A stretch of DNA of 64,000 nucleotides from Oscillatoria sp. FACHB-1407. GTDB taxonomy: Bacteria; Cyanobacteriota; Cyanobacteriia; Elainellales; Elainellaceae. The position numbers and the translations under genes are program-made. The stretch's first letter is position 1. Each line of letters begins with the position of its first letter. Under the pieces are notes generated by a model. That model had not been told where the DNA came from. It made no database searches and saw only the letters and a program-made list of their open reading frames with translations. Positions 43,422 to 52,410 of this stretch are shown here, in pieces. The stretch covers positions 310,001-374,000 of the forward strand of contig NZ_JACJSA010000003.1 in NCBI RefSeq assembly GCF_014697545.1. Reading direction: 5' to 3'.

Positions 43422-44543
43422 ATGCTGGACTGGAACACCGCTAAAAACATCCTCTGCATCCGGTTGGACACGATTGGTGATGTGATCATGACCACACCCG
43501 CGATGCGTGCCCTTAAAACGGCGCATCCCGATCGTCGCATCACTCTGATGACCTCATCGGCAGGAGCCGCGATCGCCCCTCTGCTCCCCGACCTGGATGA
43601 CCTGATTGTGTACGATTCTCCCTGGTTAAAGGCGACCGCTCCACGGGTGGATAGTGCGCCAGAATACGCCATGATTGAGCAATTGCGGCGATCGCAGTAC
43701 GATGCAGCGGTTATCTTTACGGTCTATAGCCAAAATCCATTACCATCGGCGTTTCTGTGTTACATGGCAGGAATTCCGCTACGGTTGGCGCATTGCCACG
43801 AAAACCCCTATCAGCTTTTGACGGATTGGATTAAAGATCCAGAGCCAGAGCAGTTTACCCGCCACGAGGTGCAGCGACAACTCGATCTGGTGGCGAGCGT
43901 GGGATGCCGGGGTGAATTAGATGAGTGGGACAAGCGAATGCGGTTAGAGGTTCCGCCAGATGCGCTGGTTCAGGTTCAGCACAAGCTAGCTGAACTAGAC
44001 ATTGAACGCGATCGCCCCTGGGTTGTGATCCATCCGGGGGCAACGGCTCCCTCGCGTCGCTATCCGCCAGAAGGGTTTGCGATCGCTGCTCGGCAACTTG
44101 TGCAGGCGGGTGTACAGGTGATTTTCACAGGCACTCAACCGGAAATAGAGTTGATTGAATCGATTCGGTTGTTGATGGAGATGCCGTCGTACTCGTTGGG
44201 CGATCGCCTGTCTTTGAGCGAATTAACCGCTCTCTTGTCGCTTGCTCCGGTACTCATTTCAAACAATACGGGTCCCGTTCACATTGCTGCTGCTGTTGGC
44301 ACTCCTGTTGTGGATCTATACGCATTAACGAATCCTCAACATACGCCATGGGGTGTGCCTAACCGAGTGTTGTTTCACGATGTTCCCTGTCGCATTTGTT
44401 ATAAGAGCATTTGCCCGGAAGGACATCATCATTGTTTACGGTTAGTTGAGCCAGAGAGGGTGGTTGATGCTGCGTTAGAGCTATTACAAACTCCAGTGCA
44501 AGACAGCCCATTCAATCAAACAGTCTTGCTTGCGAAGGTCTAG
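43422..44543 (+). CDS. Glycosyltransferase family 9 (ADP-heptose transferase type)
   Basis: 373 residues. RLDTIGDVIMTTPAMRALK opens the GT9 fold, HPGATAPSRRYPPEGFAIAA and NNTGPVHIAAAVGTP form the nucleotide-sugar site, and a CRICYKSICPEGHHHCL cysteine cluster typical of heptosyltransferase-like GT9s closes it. It starts three bases after hldE, which makes ADP-heptose the natural donor. ATG 43422. Confidence 0.94.
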   Translation: MLDWNTAKNILCIRLDTIGDVIMTTPAMRALKTAHPDRRITLMTSSAGAAIAPLLPDLDDLIVYDSPWLKATAPRVDSAPEYAMIEQLRRSQYDAAVIFTVYSQNPLPSAFLCYMAGIPLRLAHCHENPYQLLTDWIKDPEPEQFTRHEVQRQLDLVASVGCRGELDEWDKRMRLEVPPDALVQVQHKLAELDIERDRPWVVIHPGATAPSRRYPPEGFAIAARQLVQAGVQVIFTGTQPEIELIESIRLLMEMPSYSLGDRLSLSELTALLSLAPVLISNNTGPVHIAAAVGTPVVDLYALTNPQHTPWGVPNRVLFHDVPCRICYKSICPEGHHHCLRLVEPERVVDAALELLQTPVQDSPFNQTVLLAKV

Positions 44544-44679
44544 TGTCAACCAAGCTTTCAAGAGCTTTCTCTTGGGTGCATTCCGCGATCGCTAATCCTC
44601 CTATAAAAAGTCTCTTTTCGTTTCATCCTTAATTGCTCATTTTTCTCTCTTCTTTTTTCATTTTTCTCTCTTCTTTTTT

Positions 44680-45480
44680 ATGATCGACATTCTCATTCCT
44701 ACTTATTGTCGTCCAGCTGCTTTAGCGGTAACCCTAACCAGCCTATGTGCTCAAACTTATCGTGACTTTCGTGTGGTGGTGTCTGACCAGACAGAGGATG
44801 GTAGTGCGTTTGAGTCGGGAGAAGTACAGGCAGCACTGCGGGTATTGCAGTCCCATGGGCATGTTGTGGAGACGCTGAAACACCTGCCCCGAAAAGGATT
44901 GGCGGAACATCGGCAGTTTTTGCTCAATCAGGCGATCGCTCCCTATGCCCTGTTCCTGGATGACGACCTGATCCTGGAACCCTGGGTCGTAGAGTGTTTA
45001 TTGACTACGATTCAAACAGAGCAGTGTGGATTCGTTGGCTCAGCGGTGATTGGCTTGAGTTTTAGTGAAGATGTTCGTCCCCATCAGCAAATCTTAGAGT
45101 TTTGGGAAGGTCCAGTCGAGCCGGAGATCGTCCGTTCTGGTACTCCTCAGTGGGAGCGGTACAAGCTGCACAACGCCGCTAATCTTTATCACGTCCAGCA
45201 GCAATTAAAAATTACTCCTGATCATCCCCGCACCTATCGAGTTGCCTGGATTGGTGGTTGTGTGATGTATGACACGACCAAGTTACGCAGTGTGGGCGGA
45301 TTTGAGTTTTGGCGTGAGTTACCCCCAAACCACTGCGGTGAAGATGTGTTAGCCCAATTGCGGGTAATGGCAGCCTTTGGTGGTTGTGGTGTGTTGCCTT
45401 CAGGGGTGTATCACCAGGAATTGCCAACGACGATCCGCGATCGCAGTATGGATGCTCCCCAATTGTTGCCAGTGGTGTAG
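44680..45480 (+). CDS. Glycosyltransferase family 2
   Basis: 266 residues. GT-A fold: IDILIPTYCRPAALAVTL start, donor-binding DDDLILEPW (the DxD metal site, near residue 90), and the acceptor-side GGCVMYDTTKLRSVGGFEF. It lacks any transmembrane segment, so it should be cytosolic or peripheral. It would transfer a sugar from a nucleotide-activated donor to the growing glycan. ATG 44680; 137 bases after the GT9 gene, with a Thr/Cys-rich spacer. Confidence 0.9.
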   Translation: MIDILIPTYCRPAALAVTLTSLCAQTYRDFRVVVSDQTEDGSAFESGEVQAALRVLQSHGHVVETLKHLPRKGLAEHRQFLLNQAIAPYALFLDDDLILEPWVVECLLTTIQTEQCGFVGSAVIGLSFSEDVRPHQQILEFWEGPVEPEIVRSGTPQWERYKLHNAANLYHVQQQLKITPDHPRTYRVAWIGGCVMYDTTKLRSVGGFEFWRELPPNHCGEDVLAQLRVMAAFGGCGVLPSGVYHQELPTTIRDRSMDAPQLLPVV

Positions 45481-45568
45481 GAAGAGGAAAAGAAAAAGGA
45501 AGAGAGAAGAGAGAAGAAAGAAAAAAGAAGAAAGAAGAAGGTTGATGGTTATTGTTAAAACCCTGCTG

Positions 45569-45681
45569 ATTGACCATTAACCATTGACCATTAACCATTA
45601 ACTATTAACCATTGACCATTAACTATTAACCATTGACCGTTGACCACTAACTATTGACCGTTGACCACTAACTATTGACCA
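45569..45681 (-). repeat. Heptanucleotide array (TTGACCA-like), STRR type, reverse orientation
   Basis: Units TTGACCATTAACCA and TTGACCGTTGACCAC: the complement of the TGGTCAA arrays at 18800, 21459 and 40018. It fills the spacer between GT2 and the double GT9 gene. Confidence 0.88.
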
Positions 45682-45726
45682 ATAAAGACTGATCAAGCTC
45701 CACTCCCCACTCCCTATTCCCCACTC

Positions 45727-47832
45727 ATGAGAGACATTCGTCAGATTTTATTTGTTGAATTACTCGGTGGCATTGGCGATCTGCTGATGGCATTGCCTGC
45801 TATTCATGCGGTGGGGCGATCGCACCCTCAAGCCCAGATGACGGTGTTGACGTTTGCCCCTGGAGGTGAGTTGCTGCAACATGACCCCCTGGTGCATCGA
45901 GTGGTGATTGCGCCTAGAGGACAAGCCCGATTTACGTTAGATGGGCTACTGATGAACGACCAGTTTGATCTGATTGTTTCAGACACGAATTATGACGGTA
46001 TTGCCGATGCCATTCACGACTACAAAGTGCGATCGCCTCGCAACCCTGTAGTAGTGACGAATTTGTGGCGATCGCCCCCACCGGATCAGCGGGTTACGGA
46101 TCGATTTCTCACGCTGTTGCTGTCTGATGGCTTAATTCAACTGGATGCTGTCACCTGGAACCAACCGCATTTGTATCTGACCCCAAGCGAACGGACGATC
46201 GCGCGTCAGTCCTTGGGTGCTGCCTATCGTCCCTTAGTTGTGCTCTGTCCAGATGCAGGGATGGCAATCAAACGCTGGTCGTCTCAGCATTTCATTACCG
46301 TTGGCAAGGCACTGCAACAGCAGTATGGGGCAACGATTGTGGTTCCGGTCGGTTCCGATGTGGATCAGGCAACGGCGATCGCGCGGGGTATCGGTGGAAC
46401 TGCCCAGATCTGGCAGTCGGGATCACTCCGAAGTTTTGCAGCGATGTTGGCAGAGGCGGATCTGGCGATCGCTGCTGATACAGGTCCGGCTCGGATTGCG
46501 GCTGCGCTGCAAGTTCCCACCATTACTCTGTTTGGTCCTTCGTGGCATGGGCGGTATGGACAACCTGAACCCCACGTCAATTTACAGGGCTTTCCGGAGT
46601 GCCCGGAGCGCAATATCGCCAACTTCACGGAACAAGCCTGCTGGTATAGCGGACAGTGTCCCTACGAGTGGAAAACTTGCCTGGAGGACATTTCGCCAAT
46701 GTCGGTCTTAGAGACAGCCGTTCGGTTGTTGAATCAGCGAGACATTCAACAGTCCTCCAATACGGTCAATATCATCCATCTGAAAGCCCAACAGACAGGG
46801 TTAGCTGAACCCTGGCGATCGCTACGAAATCTGCTTGTGATGCGGTTAGACAACATTGGAGATGTGATGATGACCAGTCCAGTGTTGCGATCGCTGAAGG
46901 AAAACTTGCCGGATGCCAGACTGACGTTGATGGCAAGTCCTGGAGGTGCGTTGACAGAGCCACTGTTGCCCTGGGTGGATGAGGTGTTGCCGTGGCGCGT
47001 GCTGTGGCAAGATTTGGGGCGATTGGACTTTAATCCCGATCGCGAATGGGAATTAATCGAAACCCTGAGCCAACGCCAGTTTGATGCAGCGATTATTCTC
47101 ACGAGTTTCAGTCAGAGTCCCCATCCGGCAGGGCTGATCTGTGCGCTGGCGGGTATTCCTCTGCGGTTAGGCGAATCGAAGGAACAGGATTTAGGAACAC
47201 TGACCCACGCGATCTCACCTGCTCCGGATGACCTGCATCAGGTGGAGCGTAATTTGCGGTTGATTGAATCGGTAGGATTTAAAGTGAGCGATCGCGGTTT
47301 GGCGTTACATATTCCTGTGGTCTCTCCCCTACGCGGCACGGAATCCTTGCCCTATTTGGTTTTGAATCCCTGGACGAGTTGCCAATCGCGCAACTATTTC
47401 AGCGATCGCTTTGCTCAGGCGGCGCGTCAATTGAGTGAAATTACCGGATGGTCGGTTGTCGTCACAGGGGTCGAAAAAGATCGTGAGCGTGCCACTGATT
47501 TGTTAGTTACGCTGGGTGCTCGTGCAATCGATTTAATTGGCAAAACCAGCCTGTCCGAATTAGTTGCCCTCATTGCTGAAGCAAAACTGGTACTGACCAA
47601 CAACACCTCTACAATGCACATTGCTGATGCGACAGGGACTCCTAGCGTGATTCTCTTTGCAGGCACCGAGTTAGAACGTCAGTGGAAGCCGCGTTACAGT
47701 CCCACCCGATTGTTACGCCGACCCACAGTGTGCAACCCCTGCTACGCCTTCCATTGTCCCCATGAATTGGAATGTCTGAATATCACACCGGAAGCTGTTG
47801 TCGCGGCGGCGTTGGAACTCTTAAAAGAGTGA
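45727..47832 (+). CDS. Tandem (two-domain) GT9 protein
   Basis: 701 residues made of two complete GT9 modules. Module 1 (about 1-345): LLGGIGDLLMALPAIHAVG, DTGPARIAAALQVPT and a cysteine cluster CWYSGQCPYEWKTC. Module 2 (about 365-701): RLDNIGDVMMTSPVLRSLK, NPWTSCQSRNYFSDRFAQA, NNTSTMHIADATGTPS and CNPCYAFHCPHELEC. The two are distinct from each other, so this is not a recent duplication. Two successive transfers by one polypeptide is the natural reading. ATG 45727; no break or stop between modules. Confidence 0.93.
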   Translation: MRDIRQILFVELLGGIGDLLMALPAIHAVGRSHPQAQMTVLTFAPGGELLQHDPLVHRVVIAPRGQARFTLDGLLMNDQFDLIVSDTNYDGIADAIHDYKVRSPRNPVVVTNLWRSPPPDQRVTDRFLTLLLSDGLIQLDAVTWNQPHLYLTPSERTIARQSLGAAYRPLVVLCPDAGMAIKRWSSQHFITVGKALQQQYGATIVVPVGSDVDQATAIARGIGGTAQIWQSGSLRSFAAMLAEADLAIAADTGPARIAAALQVPTITLFGPSWHGRYGQPEPHVNLQGFPECPERNIANFTEQACWYSGQCPYEWKTCLEDISPMSVLETAVRLLNQRDIQQSSNTVNIIHLKAQQTGLAEPWRSLRNLLVMRLDNIGDVMMTSPVLRSLKENLPDARLTLMASPGGALTEPLLPWVDEVLPWRVLWQDLGRLDFNPDREWELIETLSQRQFDAAIILTSFSQSPHPAGLICALAGIPLRLGESKEQDLGTLTHAISPAPDDLHQVERNLRLIESVGFKVSDRGLALHIPVVSPLRGTESLPYLVLNPWTSCQSRNYFSDRFAQAARQLSEITGWSVVVTGVEKDRERATDLLVTLGARAIDLIGKTSLSELVALIAEAKLVLTNNTSTMHIADATGTPSVILFAGTELERQWKPRYSPTRLLRRPTVCNPCYAFHCPHELECLNITPEAVVAAALELLKE

Positions 47833-47968
47833 AAAGTAACACCTCAAGCTCTCATCTTTTTCTCCCTCTCTGCTTTCTTCCCTCTCTCCTCCTTCTTTCG
47901 ACAGTGGTTTGGCTCTACAAAACAGGATTACTACTGAAATGGCGGTAATGTCTTAATGAAAGAAAACG

Positions 47969-49312
47969 ATGGCATACGATTACGATTTGGTGGTGATTGG
48001 CGCGGGTCCGGGAGGGCTATCTGCGGCTAAGCGTGCCGCTCACTATGGTGCGAAAGTGGCGATCGCAGAACGAGAGGCTCTGGGAGGGGTATGTCTGAAC
48101 CGGGGTTGTATTCCCAAAACGTTGATGGCGTATGCCTCGCGCTTTCAGCAATGGATCGAAGATGCTCGTTGCTATGGGTGGCAGGTGGGAGAGGCTCAGT
48201 TTCACTGGCACCAGTTTCGTCAAGCACGCGATCAGGAAGTCGATTGCGCCCGACAAAGCCATACCAAAACCCTCGCAAAGGCAGGGGTTGACTTGATTCC
48301 AGAATCCGCCGTTTTTGTCGATCCCCATACTTTGAAACTGGGCGATCGCAGAGTAACGGCTGACAAACTGTTGATTGCGGTTGGGGGGAAGCCAATCAAG
48401 CCCGATATTCCTGGCATTGAGCACTGTGTCACGTCGCGGGAGATGTTTGCTCTGGAGGAATTGCCCAAACGGTTAGTGATTATGGGTGCGGGTTACATCG
48501 GCGTGGAGTTTAGCAGTACGTTTCGGGGCTATGGCGTTGAAGTCATGCTGATCAATGCCGATGATGAGATCCTATCGGGCTTTGATGATGACCTGAGAAA
48601 GGCAGTCCACAACGGCTTGACGGAACGGGGTGTTGAGATGTGGTGCAAGACCAAAGCGAAAGAGGTTGAGCCAGTCACGGATGGGTTGCGGGTAACCCTC
48701 TCTGGGGATTGCCCCGAAACGATTACGGCGGATCTAGTTTTGTGTGCCATTGGGCGCACTCCCAACCTGGAGGAACTGCAATTGGAGCAGGCAGGCGTTG
48801 AGGTTCAAGAGAAGGCGATCGCGGTAGACGACCAATACCGCACCAGTCAATCTCATATTTTTGCGGTGGGCGACTGCACGAATCGCGTCCCTTTAACTCC
48901 AGTCGCTCGCACAGAAGGACGCATTTTTGCCGATATTCACTTTGGTAATCAGCCCGGTCAACTCCAGTATGATCTCATTCCCTCTGCCGTTTTTTCCCAT
49001 CCTCAGGCAGCAGGCGTGGGGCTAACCGAAGCCAAAGCACGAGAGCAGTATGGGGAAGAAGCGATCGCCTGCCAGCGCATTGAATTTCAACCTCTGTTGA
49101 ATCGATTGCTCGACCATCCCACATCGCCCGATCTGTTTAAGATAATTGCGGAAAAGTCGTCAGGTCGTGTCTTAGGCGTCCATTTGGTTGGGGATCAAGT
49201 CGCTGATTTGATTCAAGGAATTGGATTAGCTATGCATCAGGGTGTCACGCAACACGACTTTGAAACGATGATCGGCGTTCATCCCACAGCGGCGGAGGAG
49301 TTGTTTAGTTAG
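47969..49312 (+). CDS. Glutathione-reductase-like pyridine nucleotide-disulfide oxidoreductase
   Basis: 447 residues. GAGPGGLSAAKRA binds FAD; the redox pair is in GGVCLNRGCIPK; GAGYIGVEFSS binds NAD(P)H; AVGDCTNRVPLTPVA is the second FAD contact; the catalytic HPTAAEE pair is at the C-terminus. Overall it follows cyanobacterial glutathione reductase but is not an exact match in the redox loop (GGTCVIRGC is usual), so it may use another disulfide. It is followed after two bases by a GT4 gene. Confidence 0.85.
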   Translation: MAYDYDLVVIGAGPGGLSAAKRAAHYGAKVAIAEREALGGVCLNRGCIPKTLMAYASRFQQWIEDARCYGWQVGEAQFHWHQFRQARDQEVDCARQSHTKTLAKAGVDLIPESAVFVDPHTLKLGDRRVTADKLLIAVGGKPIKPDIPGIEHCVTSREMFALEELPKRLVIMGAGYIGVEFSSTFRGYGVEVMLINADDEILSGFDDDLRKAVHNGLTERGVEMWCKTKAKEVEPVTDGLRVTLSGDCPETITADLVLCAIGRTPNLEELQLEQAGVEVQEKAIAVDDQYRTSQSHIFAVGDCTNRVPLTPVARTEGRIFADIHFGNQPGQLQYDLIPSAVFSHPQAAGVGLTEAKAREQYGEEAIACQRIEFQPLLNRLLDHPTSPDLFKIIAEKSSGRVLGVHLVGDQVADLIQGIGLAMHQGVTQHDFETMIGVHPTAAEELFS

Positions 49313-49314
49313 TC

Positions 49315-50628
49315 ATGCCAGGGAACTTAAAGAACAAAGCGACTGTAGCGATAATTGCAGGAACGTATCATCCTGATCGATGTGGCGTAGCTCATTACAC
49401 CTTGCATTTGAGGGAGGCTCTGGCGCAACGAGAAATCACATCTCTGGTTCTAACAACTCATGCAGCGGCTCAAACCCAGGATGCCACTGTGATAGGAGCG
49501 GTTACCCGGTGGCGACTGGCGGATCTGCCGTCCTTGGTGCAAACCGTTCACCGCACCAAAGCCGATCTCTTACACATTCAACACGCTGCTGGAACGTACG
49601 GATTCGATCGCACCATTTTTCTGCTGCCACTGGCGTTGCGATTGAGCGGATGGCGATCACCTATTGTGACGACCATTCACGAATATGGCTGGTGGGAATG
49701 GCAACCCAAGTGGCTGCCCGCACCTTGGGTTGAGACGTTGAAAACTTGGGGACAGCAACGCAGTTGGTGGGATCGGGAGGATGGCTTTTTGCTGACTCAA
49801 AGCGATGCCATCATCACAACAAATGCGGATGCTCAACAGGTCGTAACCTCCCGCTTACCACACCTGACTCACCGAGTACAGCAGATCCCTATCGGCGCGA
49901 ATATTGCGATCGCCCCCATTCCCCAAACTCAAGCTCGGCAAGTTCTGCGCCAGCGATGTGGTTGGGCTGACGATACGGTTATTTTTGCGTTCTTTGGCTT
50001 TCTCCATCCGGTAAAAGGACTGGAAACGTTGCTGTCTGCCTTTCGGCAGATCGCAGCGACCCATCCCCAAGCCCGATTAGTGTTAATTGGCGGTGTGGAA
50101 AGTCTTGCTTTGCCAGATCAGCAAGCCAGTCAATATTGGCAGAAGTTGCAAACCCAAATTGCAGACTTGCAGTTGCAATCGATGGTTCACATGACGGGCT
50201 ATTTAGACCCAGGCGCGGTTTCTGAATGTCTGCGAGGAGCTGATGTGGGAGTGCTACCTTTTAACCATGGTGTGACGCTAAAAAGTGGTTCCCTGTTGGC
50301 GTTGATGGCTCACGAATTGCCTGTCATTGCCACTCGTGCCAATCCGCCTGATCCGCTCCTGGAGGATCGTTCTCTGTTGTGGTCAATTCCCTCGCGTGAT
50401 GTGGGCAGTTTAGTAACGGCGATGCATCACCTCATGGAGGATGCGGAGCGCAGGCAACAATTGGGGCAGGCTGGATTTCGCTTTAGTCAACCGTTTACCT
50501 GGTCGAGTATTGCTGATGCGCATCAAGCGATTTATCAATCTGTCATCTCTGACGCTTCTCGTAATGCGGAATCAAAAACGCTTTTCGGCGGTGGGACTCG
50601 GTATTCCCATATTGAAGATCCTTTCTAA
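49315..50628 (+). CDS. Glycosyltransferase family 4
   Basis: 437 residues. GTYHPDRCGVAHYTLHLREAL opens the acceptor domain; FFGFLHPVKGLETLLSAFR and LPFNHGVTLKSGSLLALMAHE carry the nucleotide-sugar pocket and the E-x7-E-like site. ATG 49315 follows the reductase stop by two bases, so the pair is co-transcribed. The stop TAA lies at the edge of a 120-bp repeat (50629-50748). Confidence 0.88.
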   Translation: MPGNLKNKATVAIIAGTYHPDRCGVAHYTLHLREALAQREITSLVLTTHAAAQTQDATVIGAVTRWRLADLPSLVQTVHRTKADLLHIQHAAGTYGFDRTIFLLPLALRLSGWRSPIVTTIHEYGWWEWQPKWLPAPWVETLKTWGQQRSWWDREDGFLLTQSDAIITTNADAQQVVTSRLPHLTHRVQQIPIGANIAIAPIPQTQARQVLRQRCGWADDTVIFAFFGFLHPVKGLETLLSAFRQIAATHPQARLVLIGGVESLALPDQQASQYWQKLQTQIADLQLQSMVHMTGYLDPGAVSECLRGADVGVLPFNHGVTLKSGSLLALMAHELPVIATRANPPDPLLEDRSLLWSIPSRDVGSLVTAMHHLMEDAERRQQLGQAGFRFSQPFTWSSIADAHQAIYQSVISDASRNAESKTLFGGGTRYSHIEDPF

Positions 50629-50748
50629 GTACAACTCGTCATAAATAAGGGTGGGAATTGGGAGTGCAGGGGTGGAACCCCTGGCTGGGGGCGCAGCTCC
50701 CACACCTCCGTGGTTTTATTTCCAAACCCTATCTATGAATAGCAGTAC
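50629..50748 (+). repeat. 120-bp repeat with GTAC ends (copy 1 of 2)
   Basis: GTACAACTCGTC ... AATAGCAGTAC, containing GGGGTGGAACCCCTGGCTGG and a hairpin-prone GGGAGC/GCTCCC. A copy with about nine of ten bases identical lies inverted at 55767-55885. It begins at the stop codon of the GT4 gene. Confidence 0.9.
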
Positions 50749-51247
50749 TAAGAGCTACTTTATTTCCTCAGAGCTAATTTGTTTGTCAATCTTAAGCTCT
50801 AAAACATCTGCTATTGATCCCTCTAACCCCCCTTAATAAGGCTACGTGTATACAGATCTCTGCTTCCCTACAAATTTGATGCATGATGGTTTCAAGCGTG
50901 TGAGAACCAGGCATTGGGGGATTCTCCCCCAAACCCCCATTGGGGGACGCCACTGCCTCCCCCAAACCCCCTAGCAGAAGGTGTTTGGGTGAACCCAAAG
51001 GCGCGCTTCGCATCGGTTCCAAGTACGGGTGCTTCTGCTCAGGTCAAGACCTTTGACAAAGGCTCAAAGTCCCCTGGAATTGGGGGATTTAGGGGGATGA
51101 GGGAACTTCTGTGTGCACCGTAGCCTAACAAAGGGGAAATCCAAGCCAGAATCTGAAGCCTCCCTTTTGAAGGGAGATTTAGGAGGATCGAAACAATATC
51201 TACAAATCAGCTCTATGAGCTAAATACTCTTAAAATCCCCTGACACT
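50749..51247 (+). repeat. Larger diverged repeat (copy 1), with GGCTACG inverted ends
   Basis: A core of about 288 bases (50839-51126) begins AGGCTACGTGTATACAG and ends GTGTGCACCGTAGCCT; flanks on both sides are also shared with the region 57352-57690. Internal landmarks: GAGAACCAGGCATTGGGGGA, CCTAGCAGAAGGTGTTTG and CAAAGGCGCGCTTCGCATCG. No gene; the open frames in it are not credible. Confidence 0.8.
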
Positions 51248-52378
51248 ATGAAACGCGATCGCCTCCCTCATGTTGTTATTTACACGGATGCTGCCGGAAT
51301 TGGCGGTGCAGAAATCAGTGTGGGACATTTGGTGGCAACTGTATCCAGCCACTTTCAAATAACAGTGGTGGGTGTTGTGGCGGAGGTTGTGAATGCGATC
51401 GCCGACCGTCGTCCGGATACTGTTCGAGTTGTCCTGCCAGCACAGGGAATTCGCTCATGGATGGCTCATCTTGCAACGTTTCAGAAACTCAAACCAGACA
51501 TCATCCACTGCAATTTGTGTACACCATGGGCTTGTGCGATCGCTCTATTCACATCTCTTGTGTTGCCTCAGGCGCGTGTGGTGCGCGTGGATCAGTTGCC
51601 ACTGCGAACGACTGATCTAACAACCTGGTTACGGACTCGGCTCCTGTCGTTGCGGGTAGATGCCCATGTGGCAGTGGGAGAAGCCAGTGCCTGTCGCATG
51701 GAGGATTTTTACGCATTGGGACGCAATACGGTGATCTCGATTCCGAATGGGGTTCCCGATCTTCCCAACGGCACCTCTCTGAGCCAGGGGGAACAGGGGG
51801 ATCACAAAGACGGCAGGATGATCGTGGGGAGCATTGGTCGGTTAGACGCGATGAAAGCTCACGATGTTTTGCTAAGGGCGATCGCTCAAGTCGATGGGGT
51901 ACGGGTCGTGATTTTGGGGGAAGGGGCAGAACGTCCGACCTTAGAGAGATTGGCAATGGAACTGGGGGTGAGCGATCGCCTGCAATTGCCCGGTTGGGTC
52001 AATCCACAAACCTATCTGCCGAGGTTTGATGTTGTAGCGATGCCTTCCCGGTCGGAGGGGTTTCCCTTGGCGATGGTAGAGGCGATGTTAGCCGCTAAAC
52101 CTGTGATTGCCACTCGCGTTGGCAGTATGCCTGAAGCGGTTCTTGATGGGCAAACCGGACTCCTGATCGAGAAAAATGATGTAGAGGGATTAGCCCAAGC
52201 GTTACGACGACTACGGGATAATCCCCAGTGGCGATCGCAGTTGGGACAACAGGCACGGGAATTGGCGATCGCCCGCTTTACTGTAGAAGCCATGACTCAT
52301 CAGTATGAAGAGGTATGGGATAAAGTCCTGAATTCACCACAAAAACCTCGATTAAAGGTGCCTCCTCCAAAGGATTGA
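51248..52378 (+). CDS. Glycosyltransferase family 4
   Basis: 376 residues. TDAAGIGGAEISVGHLVATV opens the acceptor domain; VGSIGRLDAMKAHDVLLRAIA and MPSRSEGFPLAMVEAMLAAK (acidic E-x7-E site) give the donor half. It is the last glycosyltransferase of the cluster; its upstream spacer is occupied by the repeats at 50629-51247, so it may have its own promoter. Thirty-two bases separate it from the TIR-STAND start. Confidence 0.9.
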   Translation: MKRDRLPHVVIYTDAAGIGGAEISVGHLVATVSSHFQITVVGVVAEVVNAIADRRPDTVRVVLPAQGIRSWMAHLATFQKLKPDIIHCNLCTPWACAIALFTSLVLPQARVVRVDQLPLRTTDLTTWLRTRLLSLRVDAHVAVGEASACRMEDFYALGRNTVISIPNGVPDLPNGTSLSQGEQGDHKDGRMIVGSIGRLDAMKAHDVLLRAIAQVDGVRVVILGEGAERPTLERLAMELGVSDRLQLPGWVNPQTYLPRFDVVAMPSRSEGFPLAMVEAMLAAKPVIATRVGSMPEAVLDGQTGLLIEKNDVEGLAQALRRLRDNPQWRSQLGQQARELAIARFTVEAMTHQYEEVWDKVLNSPQKPRLKVPPPKD

Positions 52379-52410
52379 TATCCTTTAGAAAAGCATTTTT
52401 CTTCGGCTCC

